Part shown: positions 8,208-13,338 of the stretch, in pieces
Numbering within the stretch: position 1 is the first letter of the stretch
Layout of the letters: each line of letters opens with the position of its first letter
NCBI GenBank assembly: GCA_036374175.1
Contig: DASUUH010000087.1
Location: 1 to 13,338 of the forward strand
Source of the DNA: JASLBX01 sp036374175
Lineage (GTDB): Bacteria > Actinomycetota > Actinomycetes > Jiangellales > Jiangellaceae
Direction of reading: 5' to 3'
DNA length: 13,338 nucleotides
Made by a program: the position numbers and the translations under genes
The notes under the pieces: generated by a model
Seen by the model: only the letters and a program-made list of their open reading frames with translations
The model's database searches: none
What the model was told of the DNA's origin: nothing

Positions 8208-8259
8208 CCCGGTGGCTCGATCCTGCCGAGCGGCGACTTCGCGCGACCCCCTTGCGTTG

Positions 8260-9518
8260 ATCCAGTTTCGGGAGAACGTGCAGCCGGAAGGTGTGCACGG
8301 CAACCCGACCTGTAGCGACGTCACGGACCCAGATGACTTCCTGTTTGAGTTCAAGCTTGAGCCGGTCACGTCGGGCACGTTCCCGCTGTCCTTCAACGGA
8401 CTGACCGGTTCGGTGACCGTTACCGTGAGCAACACTCCGGGAGGCCAAGCCTTTGATTTCTCGTTTAGGGGGGACTTCGTCGCAGCCACGGTTGTGGTCA
8501 AGGGCGGGCCGGACGCGAACCTGTACGACTACATCGCCGCAGGGTTCGCCCCCGGAGCGAGTGCCGATACGTTCCTGCACGCTCCGATCAACCCGAGCAA
8601 CAACAGGTTCTACGGGTTGAGCCACATCTCGTTCTGTAACGCTGAAGCGGGCGCGGAGCTCGAGATCACCAAGACCGCTGTCGACGAGGTCATCACTGTT
8701 GGTGACCGCGCGGCGTTCGACATCACAGTCACCAGCCTCGCCCGGCGACGGCGACCAACGTGACGATCGATGACGAGTTGCCCAACACCGTGCTCGACTG
8801 GGAGGTGGTCAGCGAGGACATCGTTGGGGCATGTTCGGTCACCGGAGGTAATTCGCTGCATTGCGATGTCGGTGATCTGGCGCCGAGTAGCTCGTTCAGC
8901 GTCCGAGTCCAGATCACCGAGCCCATCGCCCTTGGCTCGGAGCGTTGTGGGGAGACGCTCGATAACACCGTGTTCGCCGACGCCGACAACGCCGACGAAG
9001 TGGACGACGACGCTTCGATAAGTGTGATCTGCGGCGCAATCCAGGTGAACAAGTTCACCAAGGTCCCGGGCAACGGGGATCAGCCCCTCTCCGGCGCAGG
9101 CTTCACGCTGTTCGACAACGGCAACGCGATCGATCCGCCGGGTGAGGTGACCACCGGAGCCGATGGCATCGCCTGCTTCGACGGGCTGCCAGTCGACACC
9201 GAGTTCCGGCTCAGCGAGACCACGGTGCCCGCGGGCTACACCGGAGCCGCCGACCAGCAGGTGACCTCGAGCGCCGAGAATGCCGACTGCGCCGGAGAAG
9301 GCATGCCGACCATGGTCGACGTGGAGAACATCCCGTTGACCGACTTCACCGGCACTTTGACCGCGCAGGTACCGGGAGCCACGAACTCCACCATCGAGTG
9401 TGTCGACGACCAGGGCACCCCGATTGGTGACAGCGGACCGTTCGCCGACCCGGCCACGGTCAACATCACCGATCTGGAGCCAGGCACGTACGAATGCACC
9501 CTTGTGATCGACCCGTAG
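8260..9518 (+). pseudogene. Broken surface/secreted adhesin-like protein: 5'-truncated and frameshifted near 8740
   Basis: Two adjacent frames carry one continuous protein. The first (to the TGA at 8761-8763) has a conserved extracellular actinobacterial domain, with VVVKGGPDANLYDY and HAPINPSNNRFYGLSHISFC, then the start of a DUF11-like repeat (LEITKTAVDEVITVGDRAAF). The second resumes the same repeat (ATNVTIDDELP), followed by a prealbumin-like (SpaA/Cna-B) domain. That domain shows K in VNKFTK, E in SETTVPAGY and N in VENIP, the places expected for an intramolecular isopeptide bond. A final stretch from about 9343 ends TYECTLVIDP. Adding one G to CTCGCCCGG near 8740 restores the expected SLGPATATNVT. 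No signal peptide can precede the match because fbiA begins at 8195, and there is no LPxTG anchor. Possible starts are TTG 8257, GTG 8278 and GTG 8293, none with a good ribosome site. It may be a pseudogene, or the frameshift may be a sequencing error. Confidence 0.75.
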
Positions 9519-9538
9519 TCGGTACTGGGAGGTGAACC

Positions 9539-9569
9539 AAGGGCCCGGGACACGCCGTCCCGGGCCCTT
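9539..9569 (+). terminator. Strong hairpin terminator after the surface-protein gene
   Basis: AAGGGCCCGGGA (9539-9550) pairs perfectly with TCCCGGGCCCTT (9558-9569) around a 7-base loop. It begins 20 bases after the TAG at 9516-9518. The following CGTTGT is only weakly T-rich, as is common in high-GC actinobacteria. It insulates the hydrolase gene from upstream transcription. Confidence 0.8.
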
Positions 9570-9696
9570 CGTTGTCCGCTGAGCCGACCACCTATGACAA
9601 CACTGGCGCCTCCATGTCGTAGGCGATATGTCGGCGGGACCGGTGAGTATGCCACGGCTCGACGGTCTGTATCGATGAGAGAAGGGGCTGCTCAAC

Positions 9697-10374
9697 ATGA
9701 CGAGGTTCGTTCTGGTACCCGGCGCCGGCGGCGCGGCTTGGTACTGGCATCGTGTGGTGCCGAAACTGCAGGCCCATGGCCACGAGGCGGTTGGGGTGGA
9801 GTTGCCCGGCGCCGACGAGCGTGCCGGTCTGCCTGAGTACACAGCCGAGGTAGTCAAGGCGATTAACGGTGACCGGGACGTTGTCGTGGTAGCCCAGTCG
9901 ATGGGTGGCTTCACCGCCGTGATGGCCTGCTCGCAAGCGTCTGTGGATCTGTTGGTGCTGGTCAACGCAATGATTCCGATTCCAGGCGAGGCGCCTGGGC
10001 AGTGGTGGGACAACACCGGCTGGCAACAGGCTGTGCTCGTTGCGGCCAAAGAAGGTGGATATAGCGCGGAGTTCGACGTGGCTACCTACTTCCTGCACGA
10101 CGTCCCGGCGGAGGTTGCGGCCGAGGGCGCGGCCTACGAGCGGCCGGAGGCGGACGTTGCGTTCGGCCAGTCCTGCGACATCGACGGCTGGCCATCGGTG
10201 CCCACTCGTGTGGTCGCCGCCACGGACGACAGGTTCTTTCCCGTGGCGTTCCAGCGCCGCCTCGCCAAAGAGCGGTTGGGATTAGACACTGACGAGGTTC
10301 CCGGTGGACACCTTGTGGCGCTGTCGCACCCCGTTGACCTCGTCAACCGATTGATCGAGTGTCTTAGTGGCTGA
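9697..10374 (+). CDS. Alpha/beta-fold hydrolase
   Basis: 225 residues with a complete alpha/beta hydrolase layout and no signal peptide, so cytoplasmic. Residues 5-17 (VLVPGAGGAAWYW) form the first strand and oxyanion-loop region. The nucleophile elbow is AQSMGGF with Ser68. The likely catalytic acid is Asp178 in DDRFFP, and the histidine is His205 in GGHLVALSHP. The compact size and the short cap region (about 90-160, tryptophan-rich at 103-109) resemble the esterase group containing plant salicylate-type esterases and bacterial relatives. The substrate cannot be inferred. ATG is chosen because GAAGGGG at 9681-9687 lies 9 bases upstream. The gene has its own leader after the terminator at 9539-9569. 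It is followed on the same strand by the lipoprotein gene, 110 bases away, with an AT-rich candidate promoter between, so the two may be separate units. Confidence 0.85.
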   Translation: MTRFVLVPGAGGAAWYWHRVVPKLQAHGHEAVGVELPGADERAGLPEYTAEVVKAINGDRDVVVVAQSMGGFTAVMACSQASVDLLVLVNAMIPIPGEAPGQWWDNTGWQQAVLVAAKEGGYSAEFDVATYFLHDVPAEVAAEGAAYERPEADVAFGQSCDIDGWPSVPTRVVAATDDRFFPVAFQRRLAKERLGLDTDEVPGGHLVALSHPVDLVNRLIECLSG

Positions 10375-10462
10375 TCTGGAGTGCATCGACGATCCGGTTG
10401 CCACGTGAGACCATTCCCGGCATGACCCGCGCCTTCCGGATCACGCACAGCGCCGACCCGAA

Positions 10463-10468
10463 TAGATT
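10463..10468 (+). promoter_or_regulatory. Candidate -10 box upstream of the lipoprotein gene
   Basis: TAGATT (TANNNT) sits in the unusually AT-rich stretch 10461-10475, about 16 bases before the ATG at 10485. Read as codons, this stretch would use AAT, AGA, TTT and CTA, which are rare in the neighbouring genes, so it looks like promoter rather than coding sequence. No clear -35 box is visible. Confidence 0.35.
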
Positions 10469-10484
10469 TCTATTCCGCCACCGC

Positions 10485-11186
10485 ATGCGCACCATGCTTG
10501 TTCTCCTGGCGCTGGCTGCCGGCGGCGTGATCCTGAGCGCCTGCGGGGGCGGTGGGACCGCACCAGCGGCCGAAACCACTGAAGCCGCGCCGACGGCTGA
10601 CCTGCCTGAGACCACGCCGACGGCCGAGCTCACGCCGTCGGCGGAACTGCCTGCGGACTGGGAGCCGGCAAGCGGTGCCGGCTACCAGATCGGCATTCCA
10701 CCGGGCTGGCTGGACGCGGGCCGAGCGTTGGACGACGAAGAATTCATGGAAGAGCTGGCTGGCGAGTTGGGCGATGTCGTCGAGGACGAGGACCTCAGCG
10801 CCCTGGTCGAAGAGATCATCCGCGACGACGCGCTAGACATGGTCGCGGTTCGGATCGCCGATCTCGCCGCCGACTTCGCGGCCAACTTCAACATCATCGT
10901 GCAGCCGCGCGGCCCCCTGGACGAGCCCAAAGTGATCCTTGAGCTGGCAGAGGACCTCGTGTCCAGTTTTGGCGGCAAGTTCACCCAGGCCGAGGAGGTC
11001 ACGATCGGCAACCTTCCGAGCGTTGAAGTCAGGTACGACCTGCCGTTACCGAGTGGCGCCGTGGCCATGGGCATCCAGGACTATGTGTTTGCCGACGACG
11101 TCATCTACATCGCGACCTATACGGCGATCGAGCCCGACCTCGACCTTTGGGCTTCGGTGCTCGACACCTTCACGCCGACCGATTAG
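10485..11186 (+). CDS. Putative lipoprotein, possibly PsbP/LpqN/DcrB-like
   Basis: From ATG 10485 the product has 233 residues and begins with a short lipoprotein signal: basic Arg2, a hydrophobic run at 4-17, and lipobox LSAC ending at Cys20. It should therefore be lipid-anchored on the outer face of the membrane. Residues 21-58 are a Thr/Pro/Glu/Ala linker with imperfect PTA(D/E)L repeats. The globular part follows (GYQIGIPPGW, an acidic helical region, then a beta-rich end with SVEVRYDLPL and a final LDTFTPTD). The plan of a PxGW strand near the start and an LDTF strand at the end resembles small PsbP/LpqN/DcrB-type lipoproteins; that is inference, and the function is unknown. The frame also allows ATG 10422 and TTG 10398, but the intervening codons are atypical and AT-rich, and those starts would make an overlong n-region. 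Convergent with the Clp-domain gene. Confidence 0.75.
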   Translation: MRTMLVLLALAAGGVILSACGGGGTAPAAETTEAAPTADLPETTPTAELTPSAELPADWEPASGAGYQIGIPPGWLDAGRALDDEEFMEELAGELGDVVEDEDLSALVEEIIRDDALDMVAVRIADLAADFAANFNIIVQPRGPLDEPKVILELAEDLVSSFGGKFTQAEEVTIGNLPSVEVRYDLPLPSGAVAMGIQDYVFADDVIYIATYTAIEPDLDLWASVLDTFTPTD

Positions 11187-11231
11187 CTGTCCCGCGAAGG
11201 TGGCGAGGGCACAGCGTGCTGACCTGCAGTT

Positions 11232-11282
11232 CGCCAAGTGATGCCGAACACGCCTGGGCGACCTGTTCAGGTCTACTTGGCG
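11232..11282. terminator. Nested inverted repeat between convergent genes (possible bidirectional terminator)
   Basis: CGCCAAGT (11232-11239) pairs with ACTTGGCG (11275-11282). Inside it, GACCT (11260-11264) pairs with AGGTC (11269-11273) around a 4-base loop. It lies between the stops of the lipoprotein gene and the Clp-domain gene, where a shared terminator is expected. The outer stem spans a long loop and there is no T-tract, so the call is tentative. Confidence 0.35.
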
Positions 11283-11311
11283 GATTCGAGTTCCGCGCCT
11301 GGTCGTGGGCG

Positions 11312-11944
11312 CTACGAAGTGTCGCCACCGTCGGCTAGGTGCTGCTCGATCCGTTCTAATCGCGCGACGATGTCGCTGAGGAGATCGCGGATTTCCTCGA
11401 TTTGGTCGGTGGTCACGAGCGCGGCGTGTTCCGTGAGTTCCCCACCGGGAAGTTCCAGCTCTTCGTCAACGAGTTCCTGCTCAGCTGCACTGACGTCCTC
11501 GTAGTCGCCGTAGGTCGATAGTTGCTGGATCACCTGCTGCCGGACCGTGGACAGGTCGGCGCCAAACTGAACCAGGGCTTGGGCGGCCACGCCCTTGCGC
11601 TCTCGGATCAGACCCAGGAGGAGATGCCCGGTGCCGATGTGCTCGTGGCCGAGCTTCTTCGCCTCGCGTGACGAGAGCTCGAGTACCTTCTTGGCTCGCG
11701 GGGTGAACGGGATGTGCCCGCTCGGTGCCTGCTGACCTCGACCGATAATTTCCTCGACCTGGTGGCGCACGGCCTCCAGCGAGATTCCCATGCTGTGCAG
11801 CGCCTTCGCGGCCGCGCCTTCGCCGTCGTGGATCAGCCCGAGCAGGATGTGCTCGGTGCCGATGTAGTTGTGGTTGAGCACGCGGGCTTCTTCTTGAGCT
11901 AGGACGACGACCCGCCGCGCGCGGTTGGTGAGGCGCTCGAACAT
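11312..11944 (-). CDS. Stand-alone ClpC N-domain protein (two Clp-N repeats, no ATPase)
   Basis: 210 residues from ATG 11944-11942. Residues 1-142 closely match the N-domain of actinobacterial ClpC1: MFERLTNRARRVVVLAQEEA, GTEHILLGLI at 29-38, SGHIPFTPRAKKVLEL at 75-90, GTGHLLLGLI at 104-113, VRQQVIQQL at 134-142. No Walker motif or AAA+ domain follows. Instead there is an acidic linker (145-177) and a probable coiled coil (178-203, TTDQIEEIRDLLSDIVARL then ERIEQHL). The frame is open upstream to 12061, but homology begins at this Met. Phe2, Val13, His77, Phe80 and Lys85, the residues that contact cyclomarin or rufomycin in M. tuberculosis ClpC1, are all present. The second repeat has Gly106 where ClpC has Glu. 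The likely role is to bind ClpC1 substrates, adaptors or inhibitors as a competitor or sponge, as reported for mycobacterial ClpC2; here that is inference. There is no Shine-Dalgarno, so translation may be near-leaderless. Confidence 0.85.
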   Translation of the reverse strand: MFERLTNRARRVVVLAQEEARVLNHNYIGTEHILLGLIHDGEGAAAKALHSMGISLEAVRHQVEEIIGRGQQAPSGHIPFTPRAKKVLELSSREAKKLGHEHIGTGHLLLGLIRERKGVAAQALVQFGADLSTVRQQVIQQLSTYGDYEDVSAAEQELVDEELELPGGELTEHAALVTTDQIEEIRDLLSDIVARLERIEQHLADGGDTS

Positions 11945-12314
11945 GACATACCGATCGTGCGCTCCGATTGGAGCGTTGACAACAGCCCGTGACCTGTCGG
12001 CCACCGGAGTCGGCAGTGGGGGATCAGACCCGGCTGATGCTTCGTGTGATGGGCCGGCCACTGGGCAGCTTGTAGGTCGCCGAGGGGTTCGGCTGGCCCA
12101 GATTGGCGGTGCTGGGCGATCGCGCGCGGAGGCCGAGAGGATCAGTGTGGTTCCAAGCAGCCCCCCTCGGCAAGGACATCGCCTGCTTCAATGTCTAGCT
12201 CAGCTGGGCCGACGAGCCCGAAAGTGCACCCGCCGGGTGCAACGGCGGTCCCGAATGTGACTGCGTCACCTGCTGGAAGTGTCGGCGTCAGGGCCGGGTG
12301 CCCGGATTCGGGGA
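11945..12314. other. 370-base intergenic stretch between the VOC gene and the Clp-domain gene
   Basis: Apart from the candidate promoter at 11954-11982, no convincing gene is seen. A 9-base inverted repeat, GCCGAGGGG (12079-12087) and CCCCTCGGC (12163-12171), is present. A minus-strand frame from about 12318 to the TGA near 12141 is open for some 60 codons, but it has no good start or ribosome site and a lower third-position GC content than the real genes. Confidence 0.5.
11954..11982 (-). promoter_or_regulatory. Candidate promoter of the ClpC N-domain gene with a palindrome in the spacer
   Basis: On the minus strand, TTGTCA (11982-11977) and CACGAT (11959-11954) are 17 bases apart, a normal sigma-70-type spacing, 9 bases before the ATG. 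The spacer is almost entirely a perfect inverted repeat, CGCTCC-AATC-GGAGCG (11975-11960). This is a natural operator position for a dimeric repressor or a MerR-like activator. The CGC-N5-GCG pattern of ClgR sites is not matched. Confidence 0.45.
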
Positions 12315-12707
12315 TCAGCGGGATGGCCCGGAGAACCCGATCAACACGCCTCCTGGAGCCCTGACCATGGCGATGCGGACTCCCTCCATTACGTTCGTGG
12401 GTGGATCGACAGACTCAGCCCCGGCAGCGAGAGCGGTCTCGTAAGCCACGTCGGTGTCCTCGACATGGACTGTCGGAGTCGATCCGGCAGCCTCACCTGC
12501 GGCTACGCCTCTGATGCCGCCGCCTCCGGACTCGGAGTACGAGAAGAGGTGGTAGTCACCGGTGGGCGTTGGAAACGGGTCTTGGAACGTCCACCCCAAG
12601 ACCGACTCGCACCATTCACGCGTAGCGGTTGGGTCGTCGCTCGCCATGTCCGTGTGCGTGATCCAGCCGTAGAGCCCTCGTGTGTACTCGTGCGATGGCT
12701 CGGTCAT
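12315..12707 (-). CDS. VOC superfamily protein (glyoxalase/bleomycin-resistance/dioxygenase fold)
   Basis: 130 residues from ATG 12707-12705. The frame is open much further upstream, but GAGGAGA on the minus strand (12719-12713) is spaced correctly before this ATG and the match to the family begins here. Residues 12-60 (LYGWITHTDMASDDP, then REWCESVLGWTFQD and TGDYHLFSYSESGGGGIRG) form the first beta-alpha-beta-beta-beta unit of the fold. Residues about 70-127 (TVHVEDTDVAYETALAAGAE, then EGVRIAMVRAPGGVLIGF) form the second. His18 is at the usual first metal position, but the full metal set cannot be confirmed by eye. Single-domain VOC proteins of this size act as small-molecule binding, resistance or isomerase-type enzymes, and the substrate here is unknown. 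A possible -10 (CAATAT, minus, 12728-12723) lies just upstream of the ribosome site. The downstream Clp-domain gene is 370 bases away, so it is probably a separate unit. Confidence 0.85.
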   Translation of the reverse strand: MTEPSHEYTRGLYGWITHTDMASDDPTATREWCESVLGWTFQDPFPTPTGDYHLFSYSESGGGGIRGVAAGEAAGSTPTVHVEDTDVAYETALAAGAESVDPPTNVMEGVRIAMVRAPGGVLIGFSGPSR

Positions 12708-12814
12708 CGCATTCTCCTCACGATATTGGCGATCTTGCACGCAGCCACGCTTACCCGCCCTCAGAGCCGCGGAAACACGCGCAGCGTCGGTGGATCGGCA
12801 CGAACCTGATGCAT

Positions 12815-13011
12815 GACCACGATGATGTTGTCCAGACCCGGCATCTGCGCATGCGCTCCGGGGTGGAGGTATGGGCAGTCCGAGCGGGTCGAGGACGTCG
12901 CACCCGATGAGTTGGCGAGCCGCTTCGCAGCGCCCGCTGCTCAGGAGGCGATGGCCTACATGCAACGCACCCCTGCGCGAGGAACTGGCACGACACGCCA
13001 ACCAAGGCTGA
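12815..13011 (+). pseudogene. Decayed coding remnant (C-terminal end of an unidentified protein, spread over three frames)
   Basis: Three consecutive plus-strand segments look coding, each in a different frame: LRMRSGVEVWAV (to about 12874), RVEDVAPDELASRFAAPAAQ followed by EAMAYMQRT (about 12879-12969), and LREELARHANQG ending in TGA at 13009-13011. In the middle segment 26 of the 32 codons I counted end in G or C, as in real genes here. Removing about two bases near 12970 joins the last two segments into one helix-like C-terminus, and a similar small change near 12876 joins the first two. I do not recognise the protein. It may be a degraded gene left in the accessory region; chance similarity to coding sequence cannot be excluded. 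Confidence 0.4.
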
Positions 13012-13035
13012 ACCCCGCCCCTAGGCTCGCCAACT
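12910..13035. repeat. 12-base perfect inverted repeat around the decayed remnant
   Basis: AGTTGGCGAGCC (12910-12921) is repeated inverted as GGCTCGCCAACT (13024-13035), 102 bases apart. One arm lies inside the decayed coding remnant and the other just after its stop. The arms are short, and no flanking target duplication was noticed. Confidence 0.5.
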
Positions 13036-13137
13036 GGACCTGAACGCCGCCACCTTCACGCGGACAGGACAACTTCAGTAACTGCCGCCGCAACGATCGC
13101 GGAACGGCTCAAGTTTCGCCTAATAGCACGGTTCCGC

Positions 13138-13166
13138 TTGACGAGCACGTATCTCAGGCGTGTAAT
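13138..13166 (+). promoter_or_regulatory. Candidate sigma-70-type promoter of whiB
   Basis: TTGACG (13138-13143) and TGTAAT (13161-13166) are exactly 17 bases apart, each one mismatch from consensus, in an otherwise GC-rich region. Transcription would start near 13173, giving a leader of about 70 bases before the ATG at 13246. Confidence 0.6.
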
Positions 13167-13245
13167 TTCATACGTGTCGTTCGTTGCGCTGTCCGTACGG
13201 CCACGCAGCGCATCATGGGGGACAACGGGTCGAGGGAGGCGAGCC

Positions 13246-13338
13246 ATGAACGAGTGGGACGTCCTGCTCGGAGGCGACGCCGAGGAACTGAGCTGGCAAG
13301 AAAAGGCGCTGTGCGCGCAGACCGACCCGGAGGCGTTC
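13246..13338 (+). CDS. whiB: WhiB-family transcriptional regulator, N-terminal 31 codons (3' end outside window)
   Basis: The start is ATG at 13246 with a strong Shine-Dalgarno, GGGAGG (13234-13239), 6 bases away. The 31 visible residues include SWQEKALCAQTDPEAF at 16-31, the hallmark start of the WhiB/WhiB2 (WhmD) group. Cys23 is the first of the four cysteines that hold the oxygen- and nitric-oxide-sensitive [4Fe-4S] cluster; the other three and the GVWGG-type turn lie beyond the window. WhiB2-type proteins act with sigma factor to control septation and sporulation genes in actinobacteria. In M. tuberculosis whiB2 lies next to fbiA in the same divergent orientation, which supports the WhiB/WhiB2 assignment over other Wbl proteins. 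The gene reads to the window edge with no stop, as expected for a protein of 80-90 residues. Confidence 0.92.
   Translation, partial: MNEWDVLLGGDAEELSWQEKALCAQTDPEAF

Larger units (their letters stand above)
12708..13245. other. 538-base region without an intact gene, between the VOC gene and whiB
   Basis: It contains the VOC leader on its left, a decayed plus-strand coding remnant in the middle (about 12815-13011), and the whiB promoter and leader on its right. No intact reading frame with a credible start was found on either strand. The stretch between 13036 and 13137 shows nothing I can name. Confidence 0.5.

Noticed and set aside
8610..10049. 479-codon open frame on the minus strand
   Set aside because: It crosses the surface-protein remnant, a strong terminator and the hydrolase gene on the opposite strand, and shows no recognisable domain; a shadow frame.
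10398..10484. Longer lipoprotein starts at TTG 10398 or ATG 10422
   Set aside because: The added codons include AT-rich rare codons around 10461-10475 and would put the lipobox cysteine at residue 41-49; ATG 10485 gives a standard 20-residue lipoprotein signal.
11945..12061. Upstream extension of the ClpC N-domain frame to 12061
   Set aside because: The Clp-N homology starts exactly at MFER (ATG 11944), and the extra 39 residues are Pro/Ser/Ala-rich, cross the candidate promoter and have no ribosome site.
12141..12318. Minus-strand open frame of about 60 codons after the VOC stop (LDIEAGDVLAEGG region)
   Set aside because: It reads smoothly, but there is no credible start or ribosome site, it overlaps the VOC 3' end in another frame, and only 29 of the 49 codons I counted end in G or C, well below real genes here.
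12708..13001. Upstream extension of the VOC frame to 13001
   Set aside because: A good Shine-Dalgarno lies just before ATG 12707, the family match starts there, and the extension is Arg/Ser/Cys-rich without domain features.
1..13338. CRISPR arrays, tRNA or rRNA genes, insertion sequences, integrase or toxin-antitoxin genes
   Set aside because: No repeated spacer structure, cloverleaf, transposase or integrase motif, or small paired genes were recognised on either strand.

Overview
The window looks like chromosomal DNA from a high-GC actinomycete (Actinomycetota). The support is the very GC-rich third codon positions, frequent GTG starts, a two-domain FbiB (the actinobacterial form of the F420 enzyme), a WhiB-family regulator at the right edge, and a TIGR03089-type protein beside a mannose-1-phosphate guanylyltransferase. 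I cannot name the genus from the sequence.

Left part (1-8195), mostly conserved genes. It opens with the 3' two thirds of a major facilitator transporter. Convergent with it is a two-gene minus-strand unit, a TIGR03089 half-adenylation protein followed by a 738-residue glycosyltransferase-like protein. Divergent from that unit, across only about 30 bases, are a GDP-mannose-forming guanylyltransferase and a tightly coupled AlkA-type DNA glycosylase. Converging on these are fbiA and fbiB, which finish coenzyme F420 synthesis. fbiA appears to have a leaderless promoter, and its stop codon overlaps the GTG start of fbiB.

Right part (8196-13245), accessory in character. It holds a surface or secreted adhesin-like gene that lacks its 5' end and carries a one-base frameshift, ending in a strong hairpin. 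Next come an alpha/beta hydrolase and a putative lipoprotein. Facing them is a stand-alone ClpC N-domain protein with no ATPase, which keeps the residues that bind ClpC1-targeting antibiotics in Mycobacterium. A small VOC-fold protein follows, then a decayed coding remnant spread over three frames. The window ends with the first 31 codons of a whiB-type gene, with a good promoter and Shine-Dalgarno.

In Mycobacterium tuberculosis whiB2 and fbiA are adjacent and divergent. Here the same divergent pair is separated by about 5 kb of unrelated genes, so the right part reads as an insertion or accumulation of accessory DNA within a conserved neighbourhood. The most interesting gene is the ClpC N-domain protein, whose candidate promoter has a perfect palindrome filling the -35/-10 spacer. 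I saw no tRNA, rRNA, CRISPR array, transposase or integrase.
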